Shown piece by piece: positions 8,110-17,956 of a DNA stretch of 64,000 nt. Numbering within the stretch: the first letter of the stretch is position 1; each line of letters opens with the position of its first letter. The position numbers were made by a program, and so were the translations under genes. The notes under the pieces were generated by a model. It did not search any database. It was not told where the DNA came from and saw only the letters and a program-made list of their open reading frames with translations. Origin of the DNA: Bradyrhizobium betae (lineage in GTDB: Bacteria > Pseudomonadota > Alphaproteobacteria > Rhizobiales > Xanthobacteraceae); NCBI RefSeq assembly GCF_004123905.1, contig NZ_MZXW01000054.1:236663-300662 (forward strand). The letters run 5' to 3'.

Positions 8110-9852
8110 TTACTCGGTGCCTTCGGAGCGGAAGATCGAGATCGAGATCGCGCGTCCTTGCGAGAAATTATAGCCGTCGATACGCGCGCCGACCTTGTAG
8201 CGCAGCCCGATCGCCTCGGCGCGCTGCACGAAGCTGCGCTCCGAGCGCTGCTCGATCAGCGCGAAGCGGCAGCTCCCCTGCCGCAGGAAGTCCGCCGCGC
8301 CCGAGCCGTCGGTGAGCAGCGTCTGCGTCCCCGTCAGGAAGACGAGGCTCGGCTCATGATAGCCGGCAGCCGCCGCCTTCGGCCCGACGCAGGTGACGTT
8401 GCGCAGCGCGCGCGCGACCTCGATGCTCGGAAACACCGGCGTCAGCGACGGCAACACGATGCCGTAGACCACGAACGCCAGCATCAGCGCTGCGACCAGC
8501 GCGTTGAGCACCGAGCGCTCGGCGCGATTGGTGTCGAACAGCCACCAGGCGAACAGGCCGAAGATCAGCGAGGCCGCGATGAACGGCCAGGCCACGAAGG
8601 CCGGCTGCCGCGTCAGCATCACCGCGCTAACCACAGCGATGATCGAGGCCGCCGCAGGAATCGCAAACCACCAGGCCGAGCCGTGCATCAGCCAGGAGCG
8701 CGACAGCACGCGCCGCTCCAGCGCGCCGACGGTGAGGATCGCGATCGCGGGGTACAGCGGCAGCACGTAATGCGGCAGCTTGGTCAGCACCGCCTCGAAC
8801 ACGATCCAGGACGGGATCAGCCAAGCCAGCAGGAACTGCGCACCGGGCTCGCGTCGCGCCCGCCACACCGCAGGCGCCGCCATCGCGGCGAGCGGCGCGC
8901 CCGGCCAGAACGTGATCCAGAACAGCGCGAGGTACAGTCCGGGCGGCGCGCCATGGGATTCCTGGGCGCCGATCTTGCTCAGCATGTCGCCGCCGACGGA
9001 GTCGGCAAAAAAGGCATCGCCCGCGCGCCAGAAGATCGCGATGAACCAGGGCAGCACCAGCACCAGCATCCACATCAGGCCCCAGACCGGGCGCAGCTTC
9101 CACAGCCAGGAGGCATCGCGGTCCTGGATCGCCAGCGCGACGATGGTCAGGCCTGCGAACATCAGGATCAGCGGGCCCTTGATCAGGATGCCGACGGCAA
9201 GCGCGGTCCAGAAGATCGCGGGCCAGCTCCACGGCGGATGCGTTTCGTCCTCGGCGCGCTGCCACGAGAGATAAGCGCGCGACATTGCGCCCATCGCCGC
9301 AGTCACGCAGAACAGCAGCATCGCGTCGGTCTTGGCGAGCCGCGCCTCGACACCGAGCAGCACGGAGGCGCACATCAGCAGCGCGGCCAGCACCGCGGCA
9401 CGCCGCGTGACGAAGCCGAGCGCGGTCCAATAGGTCATCAGCACGGCGCCGATGGCGCCGATCAGCGAGGGCAGCCGGTAGACCCAGATCCGCAACTCGG
9501 CCTTCGGCAACTTCAGCGCGGTCGCGACTTCGACCGCCGCCGATTGCAGCCAGTAGATGCCGACCGGCTTCTTGTAGCGGACGTCCTCCTGGAAGCGGAT
9601 GTCGACATAATCGCCGCTCTCGACCATCTGCTTGGTGGCCTGGGCGAACCGCGCTTCGTCGCGGTCGACGGGCGGAATCGTGAAGAAGCCGGGCAGGAAC
9701 AGCAGCAGCGCGCACAGCAGCAGGAAGGCGACCGCGCGGGCATGGCTGGCCGTGGCGAAGTCGAGCATGGTCACGAGCCGGCTGCCCGGATTCACGGGGG
9801 ATTTGGGCTCGCGGGGCGCTCCAAAACGGGGTGTCGGATAGGTCTCGGCCAT
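8110..9852 (-). CDS. GT39 (ArnT/Rgt-like) membrane glycosyltransferase
   Basis: Polytopic GT-C glycosyltransferase of 580 aa that uses a polyprenyl-phosphate sugar on the periplasmic side. Membrane segments begin at about residue 40 (ARAVAFLLLCALLLFLPGFF). The first periplasmic loop holds PPVDRDEARFAQATKQM, the acidic motif of ArnT/PMT enzymes, followed by KKPVGIYWLQSA, also typical. With PAP2, GT2 and LAB_N directly downstream this is a lipid-carrier glycosylation module. Bradyrhizobial lipid A carries mannose/galacturonate-type substituents in the literature, so lipid A or core is the likely acceptor; sugar and acceptor cannot be read from sequence. Confidence 0.88.
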   Translation of the reverse strand: MAETYPTPRFGAPREPKSPVNPGSRLVTMLDFATASHARAVAFLLLCALLLFLPGFFTIPPVDRDEARFAQATKQMVESGDYVDIRFQEDVRYKKPVGIYWLQSAAVEVATALKLPKAELRIWVYRLPSLIGAIGAVLMTYWTALGFVTRRAAVLAALLMCASVLLGVEARLAKTDAMLLFCVTAAMGAMSRAYLSWQRAEDETHPPWSWPAIFWTALAVGILIKGPLILMFAGLTIVALAIQDRDASWLWKLRPVWGLMWMLVLVLPWFIAIFWRAGDAFFADSVGGDMLSKIGAQESHGAPPGLYLALFWITFWPGAPLAAMAAPAVWRARREPGAQFLLAWLIPSWIVFEAVLTKLPHYVLPLYPAIAILTVGALERRVLSRSWLMHGSAWWFAIPAAASIIAVVSAVMLTRQPAFVAWPFIAASLIFGLFAWWLFDTNRAERSVLNALVAALMLAFVVYGIVLPSLTPVFPSIEVARALRNVTCVGPKAAAAGYHEPSLVFLTGTQTLLTDGSGAADFLRQGSCRFALIEQRSERSFVQRAEAIGLRYKVGARIDGYNFSQGRAISISIFRSEGTE

Positions 9853-9902
9853 TGGTTCCGCTTACGCTGAAACCGCCATCGCCACAACCGCTTAAGGCAA
9901 GG

Positions 9903-12137
9903 TCATTGAATTCGAATGACGACTGTGTCCGCCGCGCCCGTGGCATCGATCACGGTGAGCCGTGCAAAGCCCGGGCCGGGCGGATCGATCAGCCGCTGGC
10001 GGCGTCCGTCGATCTCCCCGAGGGCGGTGCCGTTGACCATGACAGTCACCGGCAACACCCCGCCGGCAACCTTGACGGGCATGGCGGCGGCCTCCGGCCC
10101 GCCCGACCGATCGACGTCGATCCGCGAGCCGTTGAGCGGAAACTGGATGTGCAGCGCCTGCTCGCCGCCGGTCCGCACCAGTTCTCCGACCGGGCGGAAC
10201 CGCTTGAGCGGCAACGGCAACTTCGCGTTGCTGGCGACCAGGGTTCCCTTCGGCGGCTTCGGCAACGGGACCAGCGTCTTGCCGGTCCGGGCGAAGGCGT
10301 CGAACAGGATCGGTGCTGCGGCGACGCGGCCGATCAGGCCGGGAACCGGCGCGCCATCGGGCCGGCCGACCCAGACGCCGATGGTCATGCGGCCGTCGAA
10401 CCCGACCGACCAGGCATCGCGATAGCCGTAGGACGTGCCCGTCTTGAAGGCGATCCGGTTGTGGGCTGCGTTCTCCGGCGGCGGGGTGCCCAGCAGCACA
10501 TTGCCGACCTGCCAGGCCGCGACCTGGTCCAGCAGCCGCAGCGGCTCGCGGTCGTCCTTTTCAGCCATGATCTCGCGCAGCGGCTTGGTGGTGCCGAGCC
10601 GGGCAAAGCCCGCATAGAGCTGGGCAAGGTCCTGGAGCGTCACGCCGACGCCGCCGAGGCCCATCGCAAGCCCCGGCGCCTCGTCCTTCGGCAGAACGAG
10701 ATTGCCGCCGGCCTGCCGTAGCCGCGAGGCCAGCCGGCTCGCGCCGACGCGGTCGAGCAGCACGATCGCCGGTACGTTCAGCGACAGTTGAAGCGCCTTC
10801 TTCACGGGCACGGTGCCCTGGAAGGTCATGTCGAAATTTTCCGGCGCGTAGGAGCCGAAGCGGACCGGGCGGTCGTCGATCAGGCTGTCGGGGTGAACAA
10901 AACCGTCCTCGAAGGCGAGGCCATAGATGAACGGCTTCAACGTCGAGCCCGGAGAGCGGACGGCGCGGGTCATGTCGACCTGCCCCGCCCGGCTCTCGTC
11001 GAAATAATCGGCCGAGCCGACGCGGGCGAGCACGTCGCCGCTCTCATTGTCGACCACGATGATGCCGACCGAGATGTTTTGCCCGAGCGCAATGGCACGG
11101 TCGCGCGCCAGCGGCTCCAGCACTTTCTGCAAGTTGGCATCCAGCGTCAGCTTGATAACCGGCGTATCCTTGACCGTCGACAGCGCGGTGTCGGAGGCAT
11201 GCGGCGCCAGAATCGGCATCGGCTTGCGCAGCTTTGGCACGGGTACGGCTCTGGCCTGCGTCGCGTCATCCGCGCTGATGACATGCTCCTCGACCATGCG
11301 GTCGAGCACGCGGTCGCGGGCCTTGCGTGCCGCATCGGGATAGCGATCGAGCCGGCGCGTCTCCGGCGATTGCGGCAGCGCCACCAGCAGCGCGGCTTCG
11401 GCGAGCGAGAGCCGCTTCGGTTCCTTGCCGAGATAGGCGACGGAGGCGGCGCGGATGCCTTCGAGATTGCCGCCGAACGGCGCGAGCGCGAGATAGAGGT
11501 CGAGAATCTCAGCCTTGCTCATGCTGCGCTCGATCTCGATCGCACGCACGATCTGCCGCAGCTTTGCATAGAGCGAGCGCTGCCGCCGCGGCTCCATCAG
11601 CCGCGCCAGTTGCATCGAGATCGTCGAGCCACCCGAGACGATGTGACCGCGTGTGGTGAGCTGCAACGCGGCGCGCACCAGCGCGAGCGGGTCGAGACCG
11701 TTATGGGCGTAGAAGCGCTGGTCCTCATAGGCGAGCAGCAGCTTCAGATAGGTCGGATCGACGTTGGCTTTTGTCTCGACAGGCAAACGCCAGCGGCCGT
11801 CCGCCATCGCATAGGCGCGCAGCAGTTTTCCGTTGCGGTCGACGATGGTGGTGGAGACCTGGCGGGCTTCGTCGAGCGGGAGCGGGCCGAGGGCGTAGAC
11901 CCAGCCGACGCAGCCGATGATGGCGAGGATGAACGCGAACGCGAAGGCCGAGAGGACACGAACGCCCCAGCCCCTTGCTCCGTCATGGCCGGGCTTGTCC
12001 CGGCCATCCACGTTCTTGCCCGCGGCACCAAAGTCCGTGGATGCCCGGGACTTCTGCGTGAAGACGCGCTTCGCGCTTTTGCCCGAGCATGACGACGGAG
12101 TATGGGGCTCAGCTTCGCTCATCCAATCGCCACTCAC
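9903..12137 (-). CDS. pbpC: Penicillin-binding protein 1C (bifunctional transglycosylase/transpeptidase)
   Basis: Class A PBP of 744 aa anchored in the inner membrane. After a membrane helix (about 58-80) comes the GT51 domain with catalytic EDQRFYAHNGLDP and GGSTISMQLARLM. The transpeptidase follows with SxxK at S398-K401 (SPGSTLKPF), SLN and KTGTSYGYRDAW. A C-terminal BiPBP_C domain marks PBP1C. The first about 55 residues are odd: they include KNVDGRDKPGHDG, the translation of a dispersed palindromic repeat (11978-12100). The GTG start overlaps the alpha-2-macroglobulin stop in GTGA; ATG at 12122 is an alternative. Residue numbers use the GTG. Confidence 0.93.
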   Translation of the reverse strand: MSGDWMSEAEPHTPSSCSGKSAKRVFTQKSRASTDFGAAGKNVDGRDKPGHDGARGWGVRVLSAFAFAFILAIIGCVGWVYALGPLPLDEARQVSTTIVDRNGKLLRAYAMADGRWRLPVETKANVDPTYLKLLLAYEDQRFYAHNGLDPLALVRAALQLTTRGHIVSGGSTISMQLARLMEPRRQRSLYAKLRQIVRAIEIERSMSKAEILDLYLALAPFGGNLEGIRAASVAYLGKEPKRLSLAEAALLVALPQSPETRRLDRYPDAARKARDRVLDRMVEEHVISADDATQARAVPVPKLRKPMPILAPHASDTALSTVKDTPVIKLTLDANLQKVLEPLARDRAIALGQNISVGIIVVDNESGDVLARVGSADYFDESRAGQVDMTRAVRSPGSTLKPFIYGLAFEDGFVHPDSLIDDRPVRFGSYAPENFDMTFQGTVPVKKALQLSLNVPAIVLLDRVGASRLASRLRQAGGNLVLPKDEAPGLAMGLGGVGVTLQDLAQLYAGFARLGTTKPLREIMAEKDDREPLRLLDQVAAWQVGNVLLGTPPPENAAHNRIAFKTGTSYGYRDAWSVGFDGRMTIGVWVGRPDGAPVPGLIGRVAAAPILFDAFARTGKTLVPLPKPPKGTLVASNAKLPLPLKRFRPVGELVRTGGEQALHIQFPLNGSRIDVDRSGGPEAAAMPVKVAGGVLPVTVMVNGTALGEIDGRRQRLIDPPGPGFARLTVIDATGAADTVVIRIQ
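11978..12100. repeat. Palindromic dispersed repeat embedded in the pbpC coding region
   Basis: 123-bp element bounded by CTCCGTCATG and the inverted end CATGACGACGGAG, with inner inverted arms GTCCCGGCCATCCACG and CGTGGATGCCCGGGAC. I know this family as a common intergenic repeat in Bradyrhizobium, often mis-translated as VDGRDKPGHD. Here it lies inside pbpC, in frame, upstream of the membrane helix. Confidence 0.85.
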
Positions 12138-15100
12138 TTCGCCGCCCGCACCTCGACATTGCCCGTGCCCGTCCGGCCATAGCGCGAGGGGTTGTACATG
12201 TCCTCGACATAGGCTTGCGGCAACACGTATTTGCCGGGTGAGACCGCACGCACGACATAGGCGACGGTGAAGACCGCCTTGGAATCCGAGGCCCGGTCCA
12301 CCGCCGCGGTGAAGCGGTCATCGCGGAATTCGGTATCCTTCGGCTCCTGGCCGTCCTCGATCCAGCCCAGCGTGCCGCTGTCGCCCGACGACACCAGTTT
12401 TGGATTGTCGATCTCGAGGCCCGCCGGCAGATAGTCGGACACCATGATGTGGCCGTACTCGGGCTTGGCCTCGGTGATCTTCAGCACCACGGCAAAGCGG
12501 TCGTTCTGCTTGACCTTGCTGATGTCGGCGGGCTTACCGTCGAGCGTGAAATAGCTGCGCTCGATCTTGAAGCCGTTCGATGCCGCCGGCTCCGGCGTCA
12601 CCGGCGAGCCCGACACCGAGATCACCGCCTGTATCGGCGCATCGCCGGTGTTGGTGATCTTCAGCGGCTTGCCGCTCAGCGTGTCCGCCTTGTAGCTGCG
12701 ATAGAGCGCGGTCTTGACGCTCTGGCCGTCGACCTCGATCGAGAGGTTTTCCTTGGCGAGCGCGCGTGCGGCCAGCACCAGCCACGCATTCTCCTGCGTG
12801 GAGGTGTAGGGCGTGAGCCCGCGCGCGGTCTCGACGCGGGTTACAGCCTGCGTCAGCGTCGCCCTCGGCGCGTTGCCTTCGCTGGCGAGCGAGACCAGCG
12901 CTGCGGCATCGCGCAGCTGCGAGCCGTAATCGGTGCGGCCGAACTCCAGCACAGGCTTTGGCGCGAGGCTGTCGAGCGCGGCACCGTAGACGCGCTCCGC
13001 ACGGTTACGGTCGCCGACCAGCGCCAGCGCCGCCGCAAGCTGCGACTTCGCAATCGGGGTTGCGAGGTTGGCAAGCTTGGTGTCGGCGAGATAGCGGAGA
13101 TCGCCGATCGGTGCTGCGCCGTTACGGGCGAGCACGTAGAGGCCGTAGGCGAGATCGCGGCCGCCGTCCTTCTCCGGCTCGTTGCCGTTGACGACCGAGT
13201 TGCGGATGCGATCCAGCGCGTTCTTGAACAGGACATCCGGCACCGCAAAGCCCTTTTCACGGGCCCTGGTCAGGAAGTCCGTTACATACGCGTCGAGCCA
13301 CGCATCGTCGCCACCGGCCGACCACAGGCCGAACGAGCCGTTGGAGCCCTGACGGGCCAAAAGTCGCTCGATGGCGTCGCGGATGCGCTGATCGACCTCG
13401 GTGTCCATGGCGAGGTGCGCACCGGCCGCGAGGTCGTTGACGTAGAGCAGCGGCAGGGCGCGGCTCGTGATCTGCTCCGAACAGCCATAGGGATAGCGAT
13501 CGAGCGCCTTCAGGATCGTCGCCGCGTCGAGCGCCGTCGACAGGCTCGCCGAGACCGAGACGCTGCCGGTCCCCGGCACGAGGTCGGCGAACATGTCCGA
13601 GGTCAGCGTCAGGCTCTCGCCCTTCGCCAGCGTCCGGATTGAGCGCCGCGCCAGCACCTGCGTCGCCGCCTTGACGTCGAGCGCATAGTGCCGCGCCAGC
13701 GTCAGGCCGTTCGGGCCCTTGATGTCGACGTCGAGCGTCGCCTGCCCCGCCGCGGTCGCGTCAACAGCGAGCGCGAACGAATTGCGCTGCTTGGCGGCGA
13801 GCTTCACCGTGGTGGCGGGATTTCCGGTCATCTTGACCGGGCCGCCCGTCTTGACGTTGATGACGTAATCGCCGGCCTGCCCCTCGACATTGTCGATCTC
13901 GAGATTGACCGTGCCGTGGTCGCCGTTGAGCAGGAAGCGCGGCAGGGTCGTGGTCAGCACCACGGGATCGCGGATCACGACGTCGGTGTTGGCACGGCCG
14001 AGCTTTGTCGCGGTCCACGCCACCGCCATCACGCGCGCGGTGCCGGCAAACTCAGGGATGTCAAAACTCACCTCCGCCGTGCCGTCGGCGGCAACGGTGA
14101 CGATGCCCGAATAGAGCGCGAGCGGCTTCTGCGCGGGCGGTGAGCCCTGGAGGTCGGCCGCACCGGCGTCACCACCAGACTTGATCTGGCCGCGCGTGCC
14201 CGACATGCCGTCGATCAGCTGCCCGTAGAGATCACGGATCTCCGCGCTCAGGCGGCGCTGGCCGAGATAGTAATCATCCGGCGCCGGCGGCTTGTAATTG
14301 GTGAGGTTGAGAATGCCCACATCGACCGCGGCGATGACGATTTTGGCGTCCTCGCCCGGATTGAGCCCGTCGAGCTTGACCGGAATCTTCAGCATTGCAT
14401 TCGGCCGGATCAGCGCCGGCGGTGTCAGCTTGACCTGGAGCGTGCGGGTCTGCTTGTCGATGCCGAACCATTTTAGGCCGATCGCCCGGCCCGGCATGCG
14501 CTGCGCGGCCGCATCGAGCGGACGGCGCAGCGTCGCCACTACGTAGGCGCCGGTGCCCCAGTCCTTGCCGACCGGGAGTTTGACCTGCGCGGTGCCTTCC
14601 TTGACGTCGACGGTCTGCGTCGTCAGCAGGCGATCGCCGACGACGTTGACGGTGAGCTTGCCGGCGCTGCGCACGTTCACCGACACCGTCATGGTGTCGC
14701 CGGAGGCGTATTGCGGCTTGTCGATCGAGGTCTCCAACAGGTCCGGCGTGTCGGCGCTGCCCTCGGAATACCAGCCGACGTCGAACTGCACCGAAGTCAC
14801 CGGGCCGTCGGCATCGTTCGACTTGACGTCGAGCCGGTAGCGGCCGGGCTGGGGCGCGAGCGAAATCCGCGCCGGCTTGTCGGCCATAACAGTCACATCG
14901 CCGTCGGCGACGCGCGAGGTCGACTTGACCGGCTCGTACTCCCAATAATTGTTCTGGCGATACCATTGGTAGCGCGATTCCATCTTCAGGAGCTCGTAGC
15001 GCAGGCCGTCGCGACGGAGCTTCTCGCCCTCGGCCGAGACGAACACCACGTCGAATTCGGCCTTGTCGCCCTCGGCGACGTTCTTGTCCTCGAAGAGCGG

Positions 15101-17338
15101 CTTGACACCGATCAGCGCGGTCGCGGGCGCGACCGGCAGCACCAGCTTGCGCTCGACGGCGCGTCCCCCCGTCTCGACCATGCGGACGAAAATCTGTGCC
15201 TCCTGCGGACGCGTCGAGGCCGGCTGCTTCTCCAGCGTCACCGGGAAGGTGGCGACACCATTGGCGTCGGCCTCCGGCAAATTCTCCAGCGGCGTACGCT
15301 CGTTCGAAGTGGTCTGTTCGTCGTCGACGCCGAACTGATAGCCGGCAAAGCCTGGGCGCTCGCTCGCAGGCGCGATGAGCATATCGCCCTCGAGCTGAAG
15401 GCCCGAGGCCGGCGCACCATAGAGGAAATGGCCGTCCGCCTTAAGCTCCACTGAAGCGTTAGCTTTGATTAGCTTGTCCTTGGCAGACAAGTCGAATTCG
15501 ATCCGGTCGGGGACGTAATCCTCGACCAGGAAGGAGGTCTCGCCAACCCAGGCGGCCTTCGGATCGGTATAGGCGCGCACCCGCCAAGTGCCGGTCGGGA
15601 CGGCCGAGTTGAGCGGCACGGACAGCGTGCGGCCGCCGGCGCCCTGGTCGGACAGCACGGCGCGGCGGTATTCGACGCCGTCGGGGCGTTCGATCACCAG
15701 CGTCAGCGGGCCGCCGGTGACGGCATTGCCCTGCCCGTCGCGCAACAGCGCGGTGAGATAGACGGTCTCGCTGGAGCGATAGACTCCGCGCTCGGCATAG
15801 ACGAAGGCGTCGGCACCAACAGGCACCGGGCGGCCCGCGACGCCGCGATCGCTGAGGTCAAAGGCCGAGGTCTTCAGGCTCAGGAAGGCATAGTCGGCCT
15901 TCTCGCCCGTGACCGTGAGCATCGCCGGCGACAGGCCGCCCTCACCGCGCGCGAGGCCCGCCTCGAACAGCACGTGGCCGGACTCGTCGGTCTTGCGCGT
16001 CGCCAAAATCTCGTTGTTGCGGGCGACCAGTCGCACCTCGGCTTTGCCGACCGGATCGGTCGAGGCCAGCGAGTTGACGAAGACATGGATGCCGTCATTG
16101 CCGGAATAGGCACTGACACCGAGGTCGGAGACGATGAACCATTGGGTGGCGAGCTGATAGTCGTCGTCCGAGCCCGGGCCCTTGGCGGCGGCGGTCATCA
16201 CGTAGACGCCGGGCTGGAGCTCGCCGAGCGCCTGGTCGACCGGGAATGCGGTGGTGACGTCCTGGTTCAGCGTCATCGCAGTCGCGAGCTCGCCGGTCCA
16301 GACTTTCACGCCGCGCTCGCCGCCGAGATCGTTGAGCTGGTATTTCGACAGCGTCTTCTGGAAGTCGCTGTCGACCACCGTGTTGATCAGATTGCGGTCA
16401 CCGATCCGGAAGACGTTGATGTTGACCGCGGGCGTGTTGACGCTGACCACGGGAATGCCGCGCTGGCCGTTCCTGGGCAGCACATAAGCGCGGCTGGTGA
16501 AGCGCACGAACGGCTTGCGGTCGCGCACATAGACGTTGAACTCGGCCGATTTCGGCAGGCCCTCCTTGACGGTGGACGGCAGGCCGGCGCGCAGATTGAT
16601 GTTGTAGCGCTCGCCGTGCTTCAGCCCGTCGACGCAGAGCTGCTTGCCCTCGGCCGACAGTGCTGGCTTGTCCTGGCCAGCCAGCGCGAGGTACGGCGCG
16701 AAATCGGTGCGCTTGGCCAGCTCCTCCGAGAACTGGAAGCAGGCGCGCGGGCTCGCCGAGTCCGAGTCGACGGTATAGTCGAGCAGCCGGAAACCGTGCT
16801 CGTCGCGCAGCTTCTCGTAGCTCCCCCGGACGTCGGCGACCTCGCGCATGTCCAGCGACAGCCGCATCGCATCCAGCGCCGGTCGCCACAGTTTTCGCTC
16901 AGAGAGCGACTTGCCGAGGACGGCGAGCGCATCCGCCTCCTCGCCGGGGTTGCTGGCGCGCTGGTAGGCGATATAGGCGGCGGTCGAGGCGCGCTCCAGC
17001 AGGAAAGTCTGCTCGCTCGAGTTCTTCGGCCAGATCTGGGGGATCACCTTGGCGAGCCGCAACCAGTTGCCGGCATCCTCCGGCGTGGTCGCGGCGATCT
17101 GGCCGAGCACCGATAGGCCCGTGCGGTAGTCATTGCGCCGGAAGGCGGCGTCGGCGTCGGTCTTCAGCGTCGCATTGGTCTTGGCGACCGGCCCCGCCTC
17201 GCTCTTGATCTGGGCCTCCAGCTTGATCGCGGAATCGGCGAGATCGTCGCGCTTGAACGCCTTGTCGGCGGCCTGCGCCGTCGAAAGGCCGAGCGCCAGC
17301 GCGGCGCAGAGTGTGACGGCGCGAACAAGACCGATCAT
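12134..17338 (-). CDS. yfhM: Bacterial alpha-2-macroglobulin (YfhM-type, thioester-containing)
   Basis: Large periplasmic protease trap/colonisation factor of 1734 aa, partner of PBP1C. The signal peptide is MIGLVRAVTLCAALALGL with cleavage near AQAADK; there is no lipobox Cys, unlike E. coli YfhM. Macroglobulin-like beta domains fill the N-terminal two thirds. The thioester is present as PYGCSEQ with Cys1286 and Gln1289, inside the helical TED domain. I chose the ATG at 17338 because it opens the signal peptide and has GGGAG seven bases upstream, although the frame stays open 81 codons further. Translationally coupled to pbpC by a 4-bp overlap, which fits a role in defending or repairing the wall after protease attack (inference from the family). 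Confidence 0.93.
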   Translation of the reverse strand: MIGLVRAVTLCAALALGLSTAQAADKAFKRDDLADSAIKLEAQIKSEAGPVAKTNATLKTDADAAFRRNDYRTGLSVLGQIAATTPEDAGNWLRLAKVIPQIWPKNSSEQTFLLERASTAAYIAYQRASNPGEEADALAVLGKSLSERKLWRPALDAMRLSLDMREVADVRGSYEKLRDEHGFRLLDYTVDSDSASPRACFQFSEELAKRTDFAPYLALAGQDKPALSAEGKQLCVDGLKHGERYNINLRAGLPSTVKEGLPKSAEFNVYVRDRKPFVRFTSRAYVLPRNGQRGIPVVSVNTPAVNINVFRIGDRNLINTVVDSDFQKTLSKYQLNDLGGERGVKVWTGELATAMTLNQDVTTAFPVDQALGELQPGVYVMTAAAKGPGSDDDYQLATQWFIVSDLGVSAYSGNDGIHVFVNSLASTDPVGKAEVRLVARNNEILATRKTDESGHVLFEAGLARGEGGLSPAMLTVTGEKADYAFLSLKTSAFDLSDRGVAGRPVPVGADAFVYAERGVYRSSETVYLTALLRDGQGNAVTGGPLTLVIERPDGVEYRRAVLSDQGAGGRTLSVPLNSAVPTGTWRVRAYTDPKAAWVGETSFLVEDYVPDRIEFDLSAKDKLIKANASVELKADGHFLYGAPASGLQLEGDMLIAPASERPGFAGYQFGVDDEQTTSNERTPLENLPEADANGVATFPVTLEKQPASTRPQEAQIFVRMVETGGRAVERKLVLPVAPATALIGVKPLFEDKNVAEGDKAEFDVVFVSAEGEKLRRDGLRYELLKMESRYQWYRQNNYWEYEPVKSTSRVADGDVTVMADKPARISLAPQPGRYRLDVKSNDADGPVTSVQFDVGWYSEGSADTPDLLETSIDKPQYASGDTMTVSVNVRSAGKLTVNVVGDRLLTTQTVDVKEGTAQVKLPVGKDWGTGAYVVATLRRPLDAAAQRMPGRAIGLKWFGIDKQTRTLQVKLTPPALIRPNAMLKIPVKLDGLNPGEDAKIVIAAVDVGILNLTNYKPPAPDDYYLGQRRLSAEIRDLYGQLIDGMSGTRGQIKSGGDAGAADLQGSPPAQKPLALYSGIVTVAADGTAEVSFDIPEFAGTARVMAVAWTATKLGRANTDVVIRDPVVLTTTLPRFLLNGDHGTVNLEIDNVEGQAGDYVINVKTGGPVKMTGNPATTVKLAAKQRNSFALAVDATAAGQATLDVDIKGPNGLTLARHYALDVKAATQVLARRSIRTLAKGESLTLTSDMFADLVPGTGSVSVSASLSTALDAATILKALDRYPYGCSEQITSRALPLLYVNDLAAGAHLAMDTEVDQRIRDAIERLLARQGSNGSFGLWSAGGDDAWLDAYVTDFLTRAREKGFAVPDVLFKNALDRIRNSVVNGNEPEKDGGRDLAYGLYVLARNGAAPIGDLRYLADTKLANLATPIAKSQLAAALALVGDRNRAERVYGAALDSLAPKPVLEFGRTDYGSQLRDAAALVSLASEGNAPRATLTQAVTRVETARGLTPYTSTQENAWLVLAARALAKENLSIEVDGQSVKTALYRSYKADTLSGKPLKITNTGDAPIQAVISVSGSPVTPEPAASNGFKIERSYFTLDGKPADISKVKQNDRFAVVLKITEAKPEYGHIMVSDYLPAGLEIDNPKLVSSGDSGTLGWIEDGQEPKDTEFRDDRFTAAVDRASDSKAVFTVAYVVRAVSPGKYVLPQAYVEDMYNPSRYGRTGTGNVEVRAAK

Positions 17339-17743
17339 GGATGGACTCCCGGAAATCGCGGACGAACGCCGCTTGTCGCAAGAACTGCGCGGAGAAGGTG
17401 ACGGACTGATGGCGATGGAACCAAAGGTGCAAATCGTCGCATGCGCCATGACAAGGCAAGCCCGGAGGAGACCGATCCAGACATCGCCGCGCACGCCGTC
17501 CTGATGGCGCAGCCATATCCGTCCAGTCGACCGGCGGCCGTGTCCCGGAAGCTTTTCAGCGTTCCCGGCGATGTGAACCATCGTCCGCTCCGCTGCCGCT
17601 CAACCCGGCACCTGACACCCCACCGTTCCGCTTTGTCGCTTTAGGTACGAAAACGGTTCGGTTCAGACTTGGCGAAAGACCAGATTTTTCATATTGGCAT
17701 GGTAGATGAACGGCGAGCCTCCAAACTGGGGCGGCTCAAGACG
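17339..17743. other. Intergenic region upstream of yfhM and tRNA-Arg
   Basis: 405 bp without a supportable gene. Near its right end TTGGCG (17669-17674) and TATTGG (17692-17697), 17 bp apart, make a weak candidate promoter about 45 bp ahead of the tRNA gene. Nothing else recognised. Confidence 0.35.
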
Positions 17744-17819
17744 GTCCCGTAGCTCAACTGGATAGAGCATCAGATTTCTACTCTGAGGGTTGCAGGTTCG
17801 ATTCCTGCCGGGATCGCCA
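17744..17819 (+). tRNA. tRNA-Arg (anticodon TCT)
   Basis: Full cloverleaf read by eye: acceptor GGTCCCG pairs with CGGGATC (one G-U), anticodon stem TCAGA/TCTGA encloses loop TTTCTAC with anticodon TCT at 17777-17779, T-arm GCAGG-TTCGATT-CCTGC, discriminator G and an encoded CCA. Decodes AGA/AGG, rare codons in this GC-rich genome. The plus-strand side downstream holds no integrase, so I see no island integrated here. Confidence 0.96.
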
Positions 17820-17956
17820 AATCAGAGCACTGCCCGTCAAACCGTCGCCTATCCGCCGTGCATCACGAACGCGTGGGTGCCCTCGCCCCGGCCTTTGAAC
17901 CACGCAGACGAGCCCTATCTAAGCGCCGGGCGAATTGCGCCCCGTTAAGGACTCCA

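Noticed and set aside
17744..17819. tRNA-Arg as an integration site for a genomic island
   Set aside because: No integrase, no repeated tRNA 3' end and no change of gene content nearby that would mark an island.
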